A stretch of DNA of 64,000 nt from Bacillus alkalicellulosilyticus (GTDB lineage Bacteria; Bacillota; Bacilli; Bacillales; Bacillaceae_F). The notes under the pieces were generated by a model, which saw nothing but the letters and a program-made list of their open reading frames with translations, did not search any database and was not told where the DNA came from. A program made the position numbers and the translations under genes. Where the stretch lies: the NCBI RefSeq assembly GCF_002019795.1, contig NZ_KV917381.1, forward strand, positions 2,946,068 to 3,010,067, read 5' to 3'. Of the stretch, positions 45,985-53,414 are shown piece by piece (the first letter of the stretch is position 1; every line of letters starts with the position of its first letter).

Positions 45985-47184
45985 ATGAAAAAAACGTATG
46001 TTTTTCATAATGCAACCTTATATAGCCATGAGAGCAAAATTGAGAACCCCTTCATCGAGATCAACGAAGGGAAAATTACTAATCTTGGCGAAGCAGACCC
46101 TCTCATGTCTACGAACACGATAGCTGAACACATTTCTTTTAAGAATCATGTTCGGATTATACCGGGCTTTATTGATGTTCATATTCATGGAGCTGAGAAT
46201 GCGGATATGATGGATGGAACGCCGGAGGCAATGGAAACATTGAGTAAAGCACTTCCAAAAGAAGGAACAACCTCCTTTTTAGCAACAACCCTGACCCAAC
46301 CAAAAAAGGATTTTCTTCAAGCGCTTAGGGCAACAAAGTCATTTATTAATCAAGAGAGTAATACTCTCGTTGGAGCTCAGGTGATTGGCATACACTTAGA
46401 AGGACCATTTATAAACAAAAGACGGGCAGGCGCCCAGCCACGTGACTATATTTGCCAACCAAACATTCCTCTTTTTCAACAGTTTCAAGAGGCATCGGGA
46501 CACCACATTCGAATCGTTAGTCTTGCCCCGGAAAAAGATTACGATGGGCTAGTAACCTATCTGAGAGAAACTGGGGTTATCCCCTCCGTCGGACATTCCG
46601 ATGCAACCTATAATGAGCTGTTACAAGGCATTCAAGACGGAGTTTGTCATGCAACACATTTATTTAATGGAATGCGAGGGATTCATCACCGTGATCCTGG
46701 GGTTGCTGGTGGAGCATTGTTGGAGAATGAAATTACTGTCGAAATGATTGTAGATGGGATTCACATCTCCTCTCCTATGGTCAAATTTGCTTATCAACAT
46801 AAACAGGCTGATGGGATTATCCTTATTACAGATTCGATGCGGGCAAAGGGGTTAAAGGATGGGACATATAAACTGGGAGGCCAAGACGTTTTTGTAAAAG
46901 ATGGTCAAGCGACGTTAAAAAATGGAACTCTTGCCGGTAGTATATTAAAAATGAACGATGCGATAAAAAATATGATTTCATTTACCGGTTGTGCCTTTGA
47001 AGAAGCAGTTCAAATGGCAACCTATAATCCTGCAAAACAATTAGGGATTTGCGATAGAAAAGGATCGTTAGCCATAGGTAAAGACGGAGATTTTACGATT
47101 ATCGATGAACACTTTTCAGTACACCAAACGTACGTGATGGGCAATAAAGTCTATGACCGTGAAAAAATGGAGGGTACATCGTGA
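45985..47184 (+). CDS. nagA: N-acetylglucosamine-6-phosphate deacetylase
   Basis: 399 residues of the amidohydrolase fold. Key sites: IPGFIDVHIHGAENADMMDG with the metal-binding HxH, IHLEGPFINKRRAGA with the metal Glu, HSDATYNEL, ATHLFNGMRGIHHR and the catalytic Asp in ITDSMRAKG. It removes acetate from GlcNAc-6-P to give glucosamine-6-P, the substrate of NagB encoded next with a four-base overlap. Confidence 0.96.
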   Translation: MKKTYVFHNATLYSHESKIENPFIEINEGKITNLGEADPLMSTNTIAEHISFKNHVRIIPGFIDVHIHGAENADMMDGTPEAMETLSKALPKEGTTSFLATTLTQPKKDFLQALRATKSFINQESNTLVGAQVIGIHLEGPFINKRRAGAQPRDYICQPNIPLFQQFQEASGHHIRIVSLAPEKDYDGLVTYLRETGVIPSVGHSDATYNELLQGIQDGVCHATHLFNGMRGIHHRDPGVAGGALLENEITVEMIVDGIHISSPMVKFAYQHKQADGIILITDSMRAKGLKDGTYKLGGQDVFVKDGQATLKNGTLAGSILKMNDAIKNMISFTGCAFEEAVQMATYNPAKQLGICDRKGSLAIGKDGDFTIIDEHFSVHQTYVMGNKVYDREKMEGTS

Positions 47185-47975
47185 AGGTTTTAATAGCAGA
47201 AGACTACAACGAAATGAGTAAAAAAGCTTCCGATATATTATTTCATGCAATCGTAACAAATAAAAAAGTGGTACTCGGATTAGCTACCGGGGGAACACCC
47301 ATTACAACGTATGATCTGTTGGTAGAAAGCATTAAGGCTTCCAAACAAAGCCTGACTCATGTTCATACCATAAATTTAGATGAATATGTCGGTTTACAAT
47401 CTGATTGCAGGCATAGTTATCATCGGTTTATGGAAGAACATTTATTTCAGCATATCTCAATTCCAACAAACCAAACGCACCTACCGAACGGAGCTACAAC
47501 AGACCTACATATAGAATGTCAACGCTATGAAGAGTTAATCGCGTCGCATGGAGGTATAGACTTGCAGCTTTTAGGAATTGGAAAAAACGGACATATCGGT
47601 TTTAATGAGCCTGGAACTTCTTTTCTTACAAATACACACATCGTCAACTTAACTCCTTCTACTATAAAAGCAAATGCCCGCTTTTTTTCATCGATTGACG
47701 AAGTACCCAAACAAGCAATAACCATGGGAATTTCAACCATAATGAAAAGTAAGTGCATCCTTCTATTAGCTTCCGGAAAAAGCAAAGCTACCGCGATAAA
47801 AGAACTATTGGAAGGACAAATAACTGAGAAGTGTCCTGCAACAATACTACAAAAACACCCTGATTTAATCGTTGTTGCGGATAAAGATGCTCTAAGTGAA
47901 GTAAAAGAGGATACGCTAGAAAAACTAGGTAAAGTGCAAAACGAACTATTCTTTACTAAAACCACTTTTTCCTAA
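47181..47975 (+). CDS. nagB: Glucosamine-6-phosphate deaminase
   Basis: 264 residues. VVLGLATGGTPITTYD binds the phosphate, INLDEYVGL carries the catalytic Asp, and LGIGKNGHIGFNEPG contains the His-Asn pair. It converts glucosamine-6-P to fructose-6-P plus ammonia, sending amino sugar into glycolysis. GTG start overlapping the nagA stop. No PTS gene for GlcNAc is in the operon; the partly decayed sugar ABC permease at 56 kb may be a former transporter. Confidence 0.96.
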   Translation: MKVLIAEDYNEMSKKASDILFHAIVTNKKVVLGLATGGTPITTYDLLVESIKASKQSLTHVHTINLDEYVGLQSDCRHSYHRFMEEHLFQHISIPTNQTHLPNGATTDLHIECQRYEELIASHGGIDLQLLGIGKNGHIGFNEPGTSFLTNTHIVNLTPSTIKANARFFSSIDEVPKQAITMGISTIMKSKCILLLASGKSKATAIKELLEGQITEKCPATILQKHPDLIVVADKDALSEVKEDTLEKLGKVQNELFFTKTTFS

Positions 47976-48034
47976 TCACCTTCATTATTCAATCGTAAAT
48001 CCCTTACAATGAATGACTACATAAGTAGGTTAAA

Positions 48035-48080
48035 AGAATGGGACATGATGTAAAAAAAGAGGGCACTGAAAAAATTTAAC
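48035..48080. repeat. Half-copy of the GAGGGCACTG repeat
   Basis: AATGGGACATGATGTAAAAA then AAGAGGGCACTGAAAAAATTTAAC resembles one end of the element at 55.9 kb (GACTGGGACAAAAGGTT followed by GAGGGCACTG). The matching second end is missing. Confidence 0.55.
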
Positions 48081-48178
48081 AGGTTCAGTTTTAGTAGGGA
48101 AAAGTGAATACACAAGTTAAATAACAAATGCATTTAGCATTCTGATTCCATTCTAATTAACACTATAATTGGTATACA

Positions 48179-48210
48179 AAAACGCACAGATTTTAGAATT
48201 TGTGCGTTTT
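48179..48210. terminator. Bidirectional terminator at the island edge
   Basis: AAAACGCACAGAT / ATTTGTGCGTTTT stem with a six-base loop, A and T tracts on both sides; it may serve both nagB and the leftward gene that ends at 48283. Confidence 0.8.
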
Positions 48211-48282
48211 CGCTCATATTTCTCCTTGTTCAACTAACGCTTCCATTAGCTGAATAACTACTCCATTTATTCAACCTTTTCA

Positions 48283-48897
48283 TTACCACTTTTGGTAATT
48301 CCGTTTCAACATATCTGTAAAAGACTGCGGAACATTATAATCTGGTCTAAAAGAATATTTCATCCAATTAACAACTTCTTCATTTTCAACAGGAAGCCAA
48401 GATTCAAGAATCAGATGGTTTTTTTCATCTTTTTCATTAAAAGCAATCACACTGATTTCATAATTTCTATCTGCCCATATTCCCCATTTTCTAGATGGTG
48501 AGAAGAACGCTATAATAAATGAATTATGCACAATCGCATCTGCTTCCCAGTTTGGTGGACCCTCATTTAAAATACTCCAATAGTAGCCATTACTGAGACT
48601 TAGGGGCAACTTTGCCCAATTAAAGTAACCGAACTCCTTGTAATAATAGTCCATTGGGTGTGGGTTTAACACTGCTATTACTATATAATCATCATTTGAC
48701 TTTTCAGCTAATCCTCTAATTGTTGAAAAAAATTCTTCACTCATTATATTATCGAACTGTTGAAAAAGATAACCCCTATACTCTTTTTGAAACACTTGGT
48801 TAGGAATCTCTTTGTTTATATCAATAATTTCTTCAAGAATTGCTTTTAAATCCAAATATTCATTAACGTCTTTTATAAAAAACGAGTTCCATTCCAA
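48283..48897 (-). CDS. Hypothetical protein, immunity-like
   Basis: 204 residues, globular, no signal. Notable stretches are LFQQFDNIMSEEFFSTI, NGYYWSILNEGPPN, FSPSRKWGIWADRNYEISVIAF and the ending SFTDMLKRNYQKW. The SPSRKWGIWADR segment, rich in W and repeated in strand form, occurs in proteins next to polymorphic-toxin immunity genes, but I cannot assign a family. TTG start behind AAGGTGGTG. Confidence 0.55.
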   Translation of the reverse strand: MEWNSFFIKDVNEYLDLKAILEEIIDINKEIPNQVFQKEYRGYLFQQFDNIMSEEFFSTIRGLAEKSNDDYIVIAVLNPHPMDYYYKEFGYFNWAKLPLSLSNGYYWSILNEGPPNWEADAIVHNSFIIAFFSPSRKWGIWADRNYEISVIAFNEKDEKNHLILESWLPVENEEVVNWMKYSFRPDYNVPQSFTDMLKRNYQKW

Positions 48898-48995
48898 GTT
48901 AACACCACCTTAAATTATTTTAGAATATAGTTTTTTCACATAGAATAATATACCTTCTTCACTACATCCTTGACAGTAATGGAATAAGAGAAAAG

Positions 48996-49592
48996 CTATC
49001 TTCTTATAAATAAACCAACATCTTTTGCATACTTTTCGCACTGATTAAAAGCATTTTGTTGTTTAGAATATATCGGGAAACTTAATTCGTAATTACCAAT
49101 TACTACGGTCTCAAGTTCAGGTATAAAGAAGTTGCTGAAACTAATTTCTCTTGTAGAAAGAGTTACAAAAAATAGTAATCCTTCTATACTATCCACTTTA
49201 AAGGTATTTGTTTTATATTCTACTAACTGTAATAAAAGATTATATTCTTCTTTACTTAACCGATTTCTAAAATCCTTAAAATCAGATGGCTTCATGTTCT
49301 TGAACTCCTTATTAAAGGAAGTTCCAACATGAATATAAACAGCCTTTTCCTGTATCCAAAGGAAGATTTCTTTGAAGAAGGATTTGAATTTATCTTCATA
49401 TTTTAAATTATGGTCCTTAAATGACGATAAAAATTCAACAGCTTCATGTTCTGATAGGCAATAGCTGAAAACATCTAATATTCCAATATGATTAAATGTA
49501 TTGCCTGGAAATTCGTCATCTTCTACATCTAAACGCCCGAATTTGTTATTTATGGTTAGTATTTCAACGTCTGTTGCTTTTTCTATGTCCAA
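48996..49592 (-). CDS. Hypothetical protein, immunity-like
   Basis: 198 residues, acidic, no signal peptide. Features: NKFGRLDVEDDEFPGNTFNH, FFKEIFLWIQEKAVYIHVGTSF and an ending SKQQNAFNQCEKYAKDVGLF. Helical middle, mixed ends. TTG start behind CGAGGTG. Its composition (many F, Y, E, N) and its place in a run of single unrelated small genes suggest an immunity protein. Confidence 0.5.
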   Translation of the reverse strand: MDIEKATDVEILTINNKFGRLDVEDDEFPGNTFNHIGILDVFSYCLSEHEAVEFLSSFKDHNLKYEDKFKSFFKEIFLWIQEKAVYIHVGTSFNKEFKNMKPSDFKDFRNRLSKEEYNLLLQLVEYKTNTFKVDSIEGLLFFVTLSTREISFSNFFIPELETVVIGNYELSFPIYSKQQNAFNQCEKYAKDVGLFIRR

Positions 49593-49664
49593 AATTCAAT
49601 ACACCTCGTTTTGTTTTCTTCTATTAAGAGCAGCATTTCATTCTTATTCCACTAAATTGTTCTT

Positions 49665-49714
49665 TACCTTAACAAGAAAAGGAGAATACCCTTGTTAAGC
49701 ATTCGCATCCCTTT
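49665..49714 (-). repeat. Intergenic repeat, copy E
   Basis: Leftward: CTAAAGGGATGCGAATGC, TTAACAAGGGTATTCTCC, TTTTCTTGTTAAGGTAAAGA. The outer arms CTTAACAAG and CTTGTTAAG pair perfectly over nine bases here. It begins at the stop codon of the 49713 gene. Confidence 0.65.
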
Positions 49715-50006
49715 AGTTCCAATGGGAATCTCTTATTAGAAATCCTTGTTTTTCTGCAAAATCATTAATCGATTTAATTAATTCATCCTTAGATATAGAA
49801 AAGGAAATAGTAGTTTTCTTCTTTTTATTTATCTCATATTCATCAAAAACGATAAAGTTTAAGAAGTCTATTTTTTTAACTACAAATTCGTTACATTCAT
49901 ATTCTCCACATCTGATATTGCCAGAATAAATAAAACGAATGATGCCATCATAATATTCTTGATCAGAAATCTCAATTTCTAAAAATGATTGCAATATGTC
50001 TTGCAT
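49713..50006 (-). CDS. Hypothetical protein, 97 residues
   Basis: ATG behind GGGAGTGG (50006). Small acidic protein: LQSFLEIEISDQEYYDGIIRF, SGNIRCGEYECNEF, EINKKKKTTISFSISKDELI. Two to three strands, then a helix; no signal. Unknown function; immunity-like by location. The frame extends nine codons upstream without a better ribosome site. Confidence 0.55.
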   Translation of the reverse strand: MQDILQSFLEIEISDQEYYDGIIRFIYSGNIRCGEYECNEFVVKKIDFLNFIVFDEYEINKKKKTTISFSISKDELIKSINDFAEKQGFLIRDSHWN

Positions 50007-50091
50007 ATAACCACTCCCTCTAATCAATCTCAAACATTTTTTTACTAAATCTACCCTAAGTAATACACTTCCATCTTAAAATACCCTGCTT

Positions 50092-50150
50092 CGTACTTCA
50101 ATCAAAGAGAGGCGATAACCTTTATGGTAGCTATCACTCACCGATAGTTG
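50092..50150 (-). repeat. Intergenic repeat, copy F
   Basis: Leftward: CTATCGGTGAGTGATAGCTA, CCATAAAGGTTATCGCCTCT, CTTTGATTGAAGTACGAAGCAGGG. Same order of motifs as the other copies, but the TTAACAAG arm is changed. Confidence 0.5.
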
Positions 50151-50179
50151 AACAAGATGGTAAAGTAATAAATCAACTG

Positions 50180-50527
50180 TTACCAAACAGATAGCCTTGT
50201 TCTTGTATCATTTTTATCTGTAATGTATTGGAGATTTTCAAACCCTTTTATCTGTGCATTATCATACAATCTTTCAAGTTTTTCACTGTCCTTACAATAA
50301 ATTGTTACATAAACAGAATCAACAACTAATAATACGAGTTCACAATCGCTATTTAAAAAATCCAAATACGTCTCAATTACTGATGAATTTTTTCCTTTTG
50401 AGTAGGCTTTTAAGTCCACAAAAATGAGATAATATCTATTAGCTTCTAAAAGTTCTTTAAGGGATAAGCCATCTATCCAGTTTATCTCATCTGTGAATAG
50501 TGGTTTTCCTAACTCATCATCCTCCAC
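50180..50527 (-). pseudogene. DUF2691-like gene lacking its 5' end
   Basis: The end is a clear DUF2691 tail: IETYLDFLNSDCELVLLVVD, then VYVTIYCKDSEKL, YDNAQIKGFENLQYITDKND and TRTRLSVW. The family normally starts ~35 residues earlier with a GISFEIPNEYG-type strand. Here the frame opens right behind the stop of the DUF3916 gene, in the same frame, and the GTG at 50527 has no ribosome site, so recombination seems to have cut off the N-terminus. Confidence 0.65.
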
Positions 50528-50563
50528 TAAATATGATTCATCGCATCCATTGTTGAAGAGTTT

Positions 50564-51070
50564 TTATATTTCACCAATAAACCAAATTTCCCCACTATAT
50601 ATTTCTCCATCTTCATCAGTAATTATCTCTTTAAATCCTTTAACAATTAAATCTTTTGGAACATGGATTCTCCATTCCTTTTCAAGGTTTCTTTCTTTTG
50701 AAATAGGAAGCCACTTCTGATATTTGTTATGCCTCTCAAAGAAATTTTCAAAGTGAGAATTACCTGAAAAAATGATTATTTGGGAGCTCCATAACCCTGG
50801 TAAATCAATTGTGACTAATACACGTATTCTTTCAGAAGTCATTGGTTTGATTTTAATTAAGTGTTCTGCCCTTGATATAAGAGTTTCAATACAAATTTTT
50901 TTCACTCCAATTGGTGTTTTGCTTGATGTAATAAAGTCTTGGGCTACAGGTAAGTGCAAGTGCCAGTAGCCGTTGTAAAAATCAGTAGGGAATTCAATTG
51001 TTTCTTGTACAATCCTATTAACCATATTTTTTGTTTTACGTTTCAAACCTCGTATTTTTTTATCAGGCAT
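50564..51070 (-). CDS. DUF3916 protein
   Basis: 168 residues: RGLKRKTKNMVNRIVQETIEFP, YWHLHLPVAQDFITSSKTP, LISRAEHLIKIKP, LPGLWSSQIIIFSG, FENFFERHNKYQKWLPIS and the ending YSGEIWFIGEI. The order and spacing are those of the DUF3916 family, found mainly in bacilli near immunity-type genes; no function known. ATG 74 bases from the preceding repeat copy; ribosome site AAGGAGTAAAA. Confidence 0.82.
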   Translation of the reverse strand: MPDKKIRGLKRKTKNMVNRIVQETIEFPTDFYNGYWHLHLPVAQDFITSSKTPIGVKKICIETLISRAEHLIKIKPMTSERIRVLVTIDLPGLWSSQIIIFSGNSHFENFFERHNKYQKWLPISKERNLEKEWRIHVPKDLIVKGFKEIITDEDGEIYSGEIWFIGEI

Positions 51071-51140
51071 TTTTACTCCTTATTTCTTTCAATAATTTAT
51101 ATTTTCATTACTTGTTCCTCTTCAACTCTTCTGCTCTCTA

Positions 51141-51190
51141 CCTCAACAAGAAAAGGCGAAAACCCTTGATAAGCATTCGCACCCGTTAGT
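51141..51190 (-). repeat. Intergenic repeat, copy G (reference copy)
   Basis: Leftward: CTAACGGGTGCGAATGC, TTATCAAGGGTTTTCGCC, TTTTCTTGTTGAGGTAGAGAG. Arms: GCGAA pairs with TTCGC, and TTATCAAGG pairs nearly with CTTGTTGAGG; the pairs interleave, so the fold would be a pseudoknot. It starts right after the stop of the 41-residue gene. Confidence 0.65.
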
Positions 51191-51196
51191 GAAATA

Positions 51197-51322
51197 TCAT
51201 TTATCTTTTTTGTTTATCTCTTCAAGAAGTTCTATAATCCTTTTATTCTGATTTGATTGTTCTTTTAGATACCCTACAATCGTACCAACGCCTATTACAA
51301 TAAGTAATAAGAAAATCCACAT
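51197..51322 (-). CDS. 41-residue single-helix membrane protein
   Basis: ATG at 51322 behind GAAGGAGGACTTAT, an excellent ribosome site. The product is MWIFLLLIVIGVGTIVGY, LKEQSNQNKRIIELLEEI, NKKDK: one membrane helix of ~17 residues and a charged helical tail. Typical of small Bacillus membrane proteins sometimes called YtzI-like, of unknown function. It sits in the immunity island just before a repeat copy. Confidence 0.7.
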   Translation of the reverse strand: MWIFLLLIVIGVGTIVGYLKEQSNQNKRIIELLEEINKKDK

Positions 51323-51413
51323 ATAAGTCCTCCTTCTATCCAACTCCCCGTTAACGACACCTGGGTTGTGATTTCTTGTTCCGATAAAGCTCCCGTTACT
51401 TTAATAAGGCGCT

Positions 51414-51728
51414 TTATTTAGAAAACCAAATCCTGGATATTCGTAAAGGGTCTGTCTCAACCCTCAATACTTGTTCAAGTAAATCTCCAATATATAAATT
51501 TGCTTCTGCAAAAGGGTTGTTTGCTAGAACTTCGAGTGCTATTGGTATAAGGTAATTCAAGCTAATATTCTGACCAATCATTATCCTTAAATCTTCAGCA
51601 TTCAAATCACTTAATTTCTTATTTCTTAACTCCAGACATTTCCGCACAAGACTTGATTTATAGTCTATCTAGATAAGCGTATTACCTTCTAAATCATTTA
51701 ACGTCTTATTTAAATCGAAATTAACCAA
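51414..51728 (-). pseudogene. CdiI-type immunity gene interrupted by TAG
   Basis: Reading from a TTG at 51728 (ribosome site GAGGTGG) gives MVNFDLNKTLNDLEGNTLI, then TAG at 51669-51671, then IDYKSSLVRKCLELRNKKL, SDLNAEDLRIMIGQNISL, NYLIPIALEVLANNPFAEA and YIGDLLEQVL. The LR-x-x-IGQ and NYLIP-x-A-L-x-L motifs are those of the CdiI_3-type contact-dependent-inhibition immunity family. The end VETDPLRISRIWFSK is unlike the family and matches the 35.1-kb ORF. A downstream GTG could restart translation, but the N-terminal strand would be missing. Confidence 0.7.
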
Positions 51729-51777
51729 GAAACCACCTCATTTGAAGGCTATTTTGCTTATCCCTTATTCAAGTATT

Positions 51778-51832
51778 CAGCCCATTCGTTAAAAAAGCGC
51801 CAGCCATGTTCCGCTATCGCACCACGTTACTT
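51778..51832 (-). repeat. Intergenic repeat, copy H
   Basis: Leftward: GTAACGTGGTGCGATAGC, GGAACATGGCTGGCGC, TTTTTTAACGAATGGGC. Keeps the TAACG-GTGCGATAGC start but the rest is strongly changed. Confidence 0.4.
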
Positions 51833-51885
51833 TTATTAATATTCTTCACTCAACTTCCCCAAATTCTACCTATTTTCTTTACTGT

Positions 51886-52173
51886 CTAAAACTCAATTTT
51901 ATTCCATACTTCCGTTCCTTTTTCAGTTCGACCAAACCAGAAATCCTCAATTGTATGACTATTACTTTTAATAAAATCTTCTTTTGATTTCTCAGCTGGA
52001 TAAGAGATATTAATCAAATCATTTTTTAATAGGTCAATTAATATCGTTTTAATATCGTTGCGATTACTCTTGTACGTAGTATGTTTAAAGTACCCCTCTA
52101 TTTGAATAATGCTCTCATCATCATCAGATAACGCATCTAAAATACATTCATGTAGGCTCATTTCTTTATACAT
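51886..52173 (-). CDS. Hypothetical 95-residue protein, winged-helix-like
   Basis: Starts MYKEMSLHECILDAL and continues with ESIIQIEGYFKHTTYKS, DIKTILIDLLKNDLINISY, ending WFGRTEKGTEVWNKIEF. The helix-helix-strand layout and the G-x-E-x-W ending recall small winged-helix immunity proteins of toxin systems, without being diagnostic. Weak ribosome site AGTAGGG. Confidence 0.5.
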   Translation of the reverse strand: MYKEMSLHECILDALSDDDESIIQIEGYFKHTTYKSNRNDIKTILIDLLKNDLINISYPAEKSKEDFIKSNSHTIEDFWFGRTEKGTEVWNKIEF

Positions 52174-52292
52174 ATCATATTCCCTACTTTCAAATTAGTT
52201 ATATTTCTCCTCATAGAAATATAAGTTTTGTTGGAGCAGCTTCTTATTGTATCGGGGAGTTAGTTGAAGAACATTTTGCTTTCTTAGAAAAA

Positions 52293-52802
52293 TTACAAAT
52301 GAGGTTCAATCCATTCAACTATATAGTCTTTAGTCAACTCTCCTACAAATTTCCCAAGTATTTCTCCTTCTTCACTTATTAAAAAAGATGTTGGGTATTG
52401 GGTAACATTATACATATCAGCCACCTCTCCCTTATCAAGGTATATAGGCAAATCGATTGAGTTTGTATCCAGAAATAGATTAATGGCTTTTTCTGTTTCA
52501 TTTAAATTTACGAGAAGAACCTTTATATTTTGGTCTTTATATTCTTCTTGCATATTTTGTAATACTGGTAGCTCTTCTACACAAGGCGAACACCAAGATG
52601 CCCAAAAGTTAACAATCCTTATAGTTCCATTGGTTTCCTCCAAATGAAACATATTATCTGAATTAAGTGTTTCAATTTTAAAATTAGGTGCAATGTCCCC
52701 AATATTAATCATTGTTCTATCCGAATTATTTACAACTGTCCAAATAATAATTGATAGTATAGAAAAAAGTATCACTATATTAAGTATCTTAGGAAATCGC
52801 AA
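52293..52802 (-). CDS. TlpA/ResA-type membrane-anchored thioredoxin
   Basis: 169 residues with an N-terminal anchor helix (VILFSILSIIIWTVV) and an outer thioredoxin domain: IGDIAPNFKIETLN, the CxxC site NFWASWCSPCVEELP, and the cis-Pro VTQYPTSFLIS. Proteins of this group reduce apocytochrome c or spore proteins on the outside of the cell. TTG start behind AGGGGAAAT. No cytochrome genes nearby; single gene inside the immunity island. Confidence 0.88.
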   Translation of the reverse strand: MRFPKILNIVILFSILSIIIWTVVNNSDRTMINIGDIAPNFKIETLNSDNMFHLEETNGTIRIVNFWASWCSPCVEELPVLQNMQEEYKDQNIKVLLVNLNETEKAINLFLDTNSIDLPIYLDKGEVADMYNVTQYPTSFLISEEGEILGKFVGELTKDYIVEWIEPHL

Positions 52803-52848
52803 CGTAATTTCCCCTATCTTTAGGTTAAACTAATATTTAGTGAAACCG

Positions 52849-53126
52849 TTATCCAAAATTAATAAACGAGAATCTGAATTCTACTGGAGTAAAAAAGATA
52901 AGAATAATGATAGTCACAATTAGAGGAATAGTTATTGCTAATGTATTACATCTTAAGCCTGCAATGGCTATCCCACGTCCTTGTTGCTCTTCGTACGTAT
53001 CGCTTTCAAACTTAAAAAACCTATAATGAAACCGACAATAGGTACTATAAAACAAAATGGTGTTATGAAAGTGAGAATTAATGAAACACTACCTAAAATA
53101 AGAGAAATAATAGCTTTAGTGTTCAT
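52849..53126 (-). pseudogene. DUF4190-type small membrane protein, frameshifted
   Basis: ATG behind GGGGG. First frame: MNTKAIISLILGSVSLIL, TPFCFIVPIVGFIIGFLSLKAI then a stop. The next frame continues EEQQGRGIAIAGLRCNTLAITIPLIV and IIILIFFTP. Together they form the two-helix GLxSLKxI...GxGxAIAG pattern of DUF4190 proteins. The shift is one base near 53008. Real or a sequencing error. Confidence 0.75.
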
Positions 53127-53201
53127 GGAAGTACCCCCATGCTTTCATTGACTCTTACCAGTACGAATTCAGCCAATTGTTATTATACATTCTTTTAAGT
53201 A

Positions 53202-53312
53202 TTAGGAGAGATATTCTCTCAGTGTTTTGCTTCTGCCAATTTCCTCTAACCTAGTTTCAGCTTCTTCAACGTTTTCGTTTTCCAATGCCACCCTTAATGA
53301 GCTTGTATCCAT
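53202..53312 (-). CDS. Possible 36-residue protein
   Basis: ATG at 53312 behind AAGGAGTATTG, a good ribosome site, opening MDTSSLRVALENENV, EEAETRLEEIGRSKTL and REYLS. Acidic, one probable helix. It may be a genuine small protein or a fragment; no family known. Confidence 0.4.
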   Translation of the reverse strand: MDTSSLRVALENENVEEAETRLEEIGRSKTLREYLS

Positions 53313-53414
53313 ATATCAATACTCCTTGACTGATTTATTAATAATTCTTATTCTTCCTCTGTTCGTTAAATTAATGAAGGAACTGCACTAATGCTCTCCT
53401 TAAGTTCAAGAAAA

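Larger units (their letters stand above)
47976..48282. other. Junction between nag operon and immunity-gene island
   Basis: About 305 bases holding a half-copy of the GAGGGCACTG repeat and a bidirectional terminator, both listed. No open frame of note. Confidence 0.55.

Noticed and set aside
47525-47965. Leftward ORF inside nagB
   Set aside because: Antisense shadow; nagB motifs are complete.
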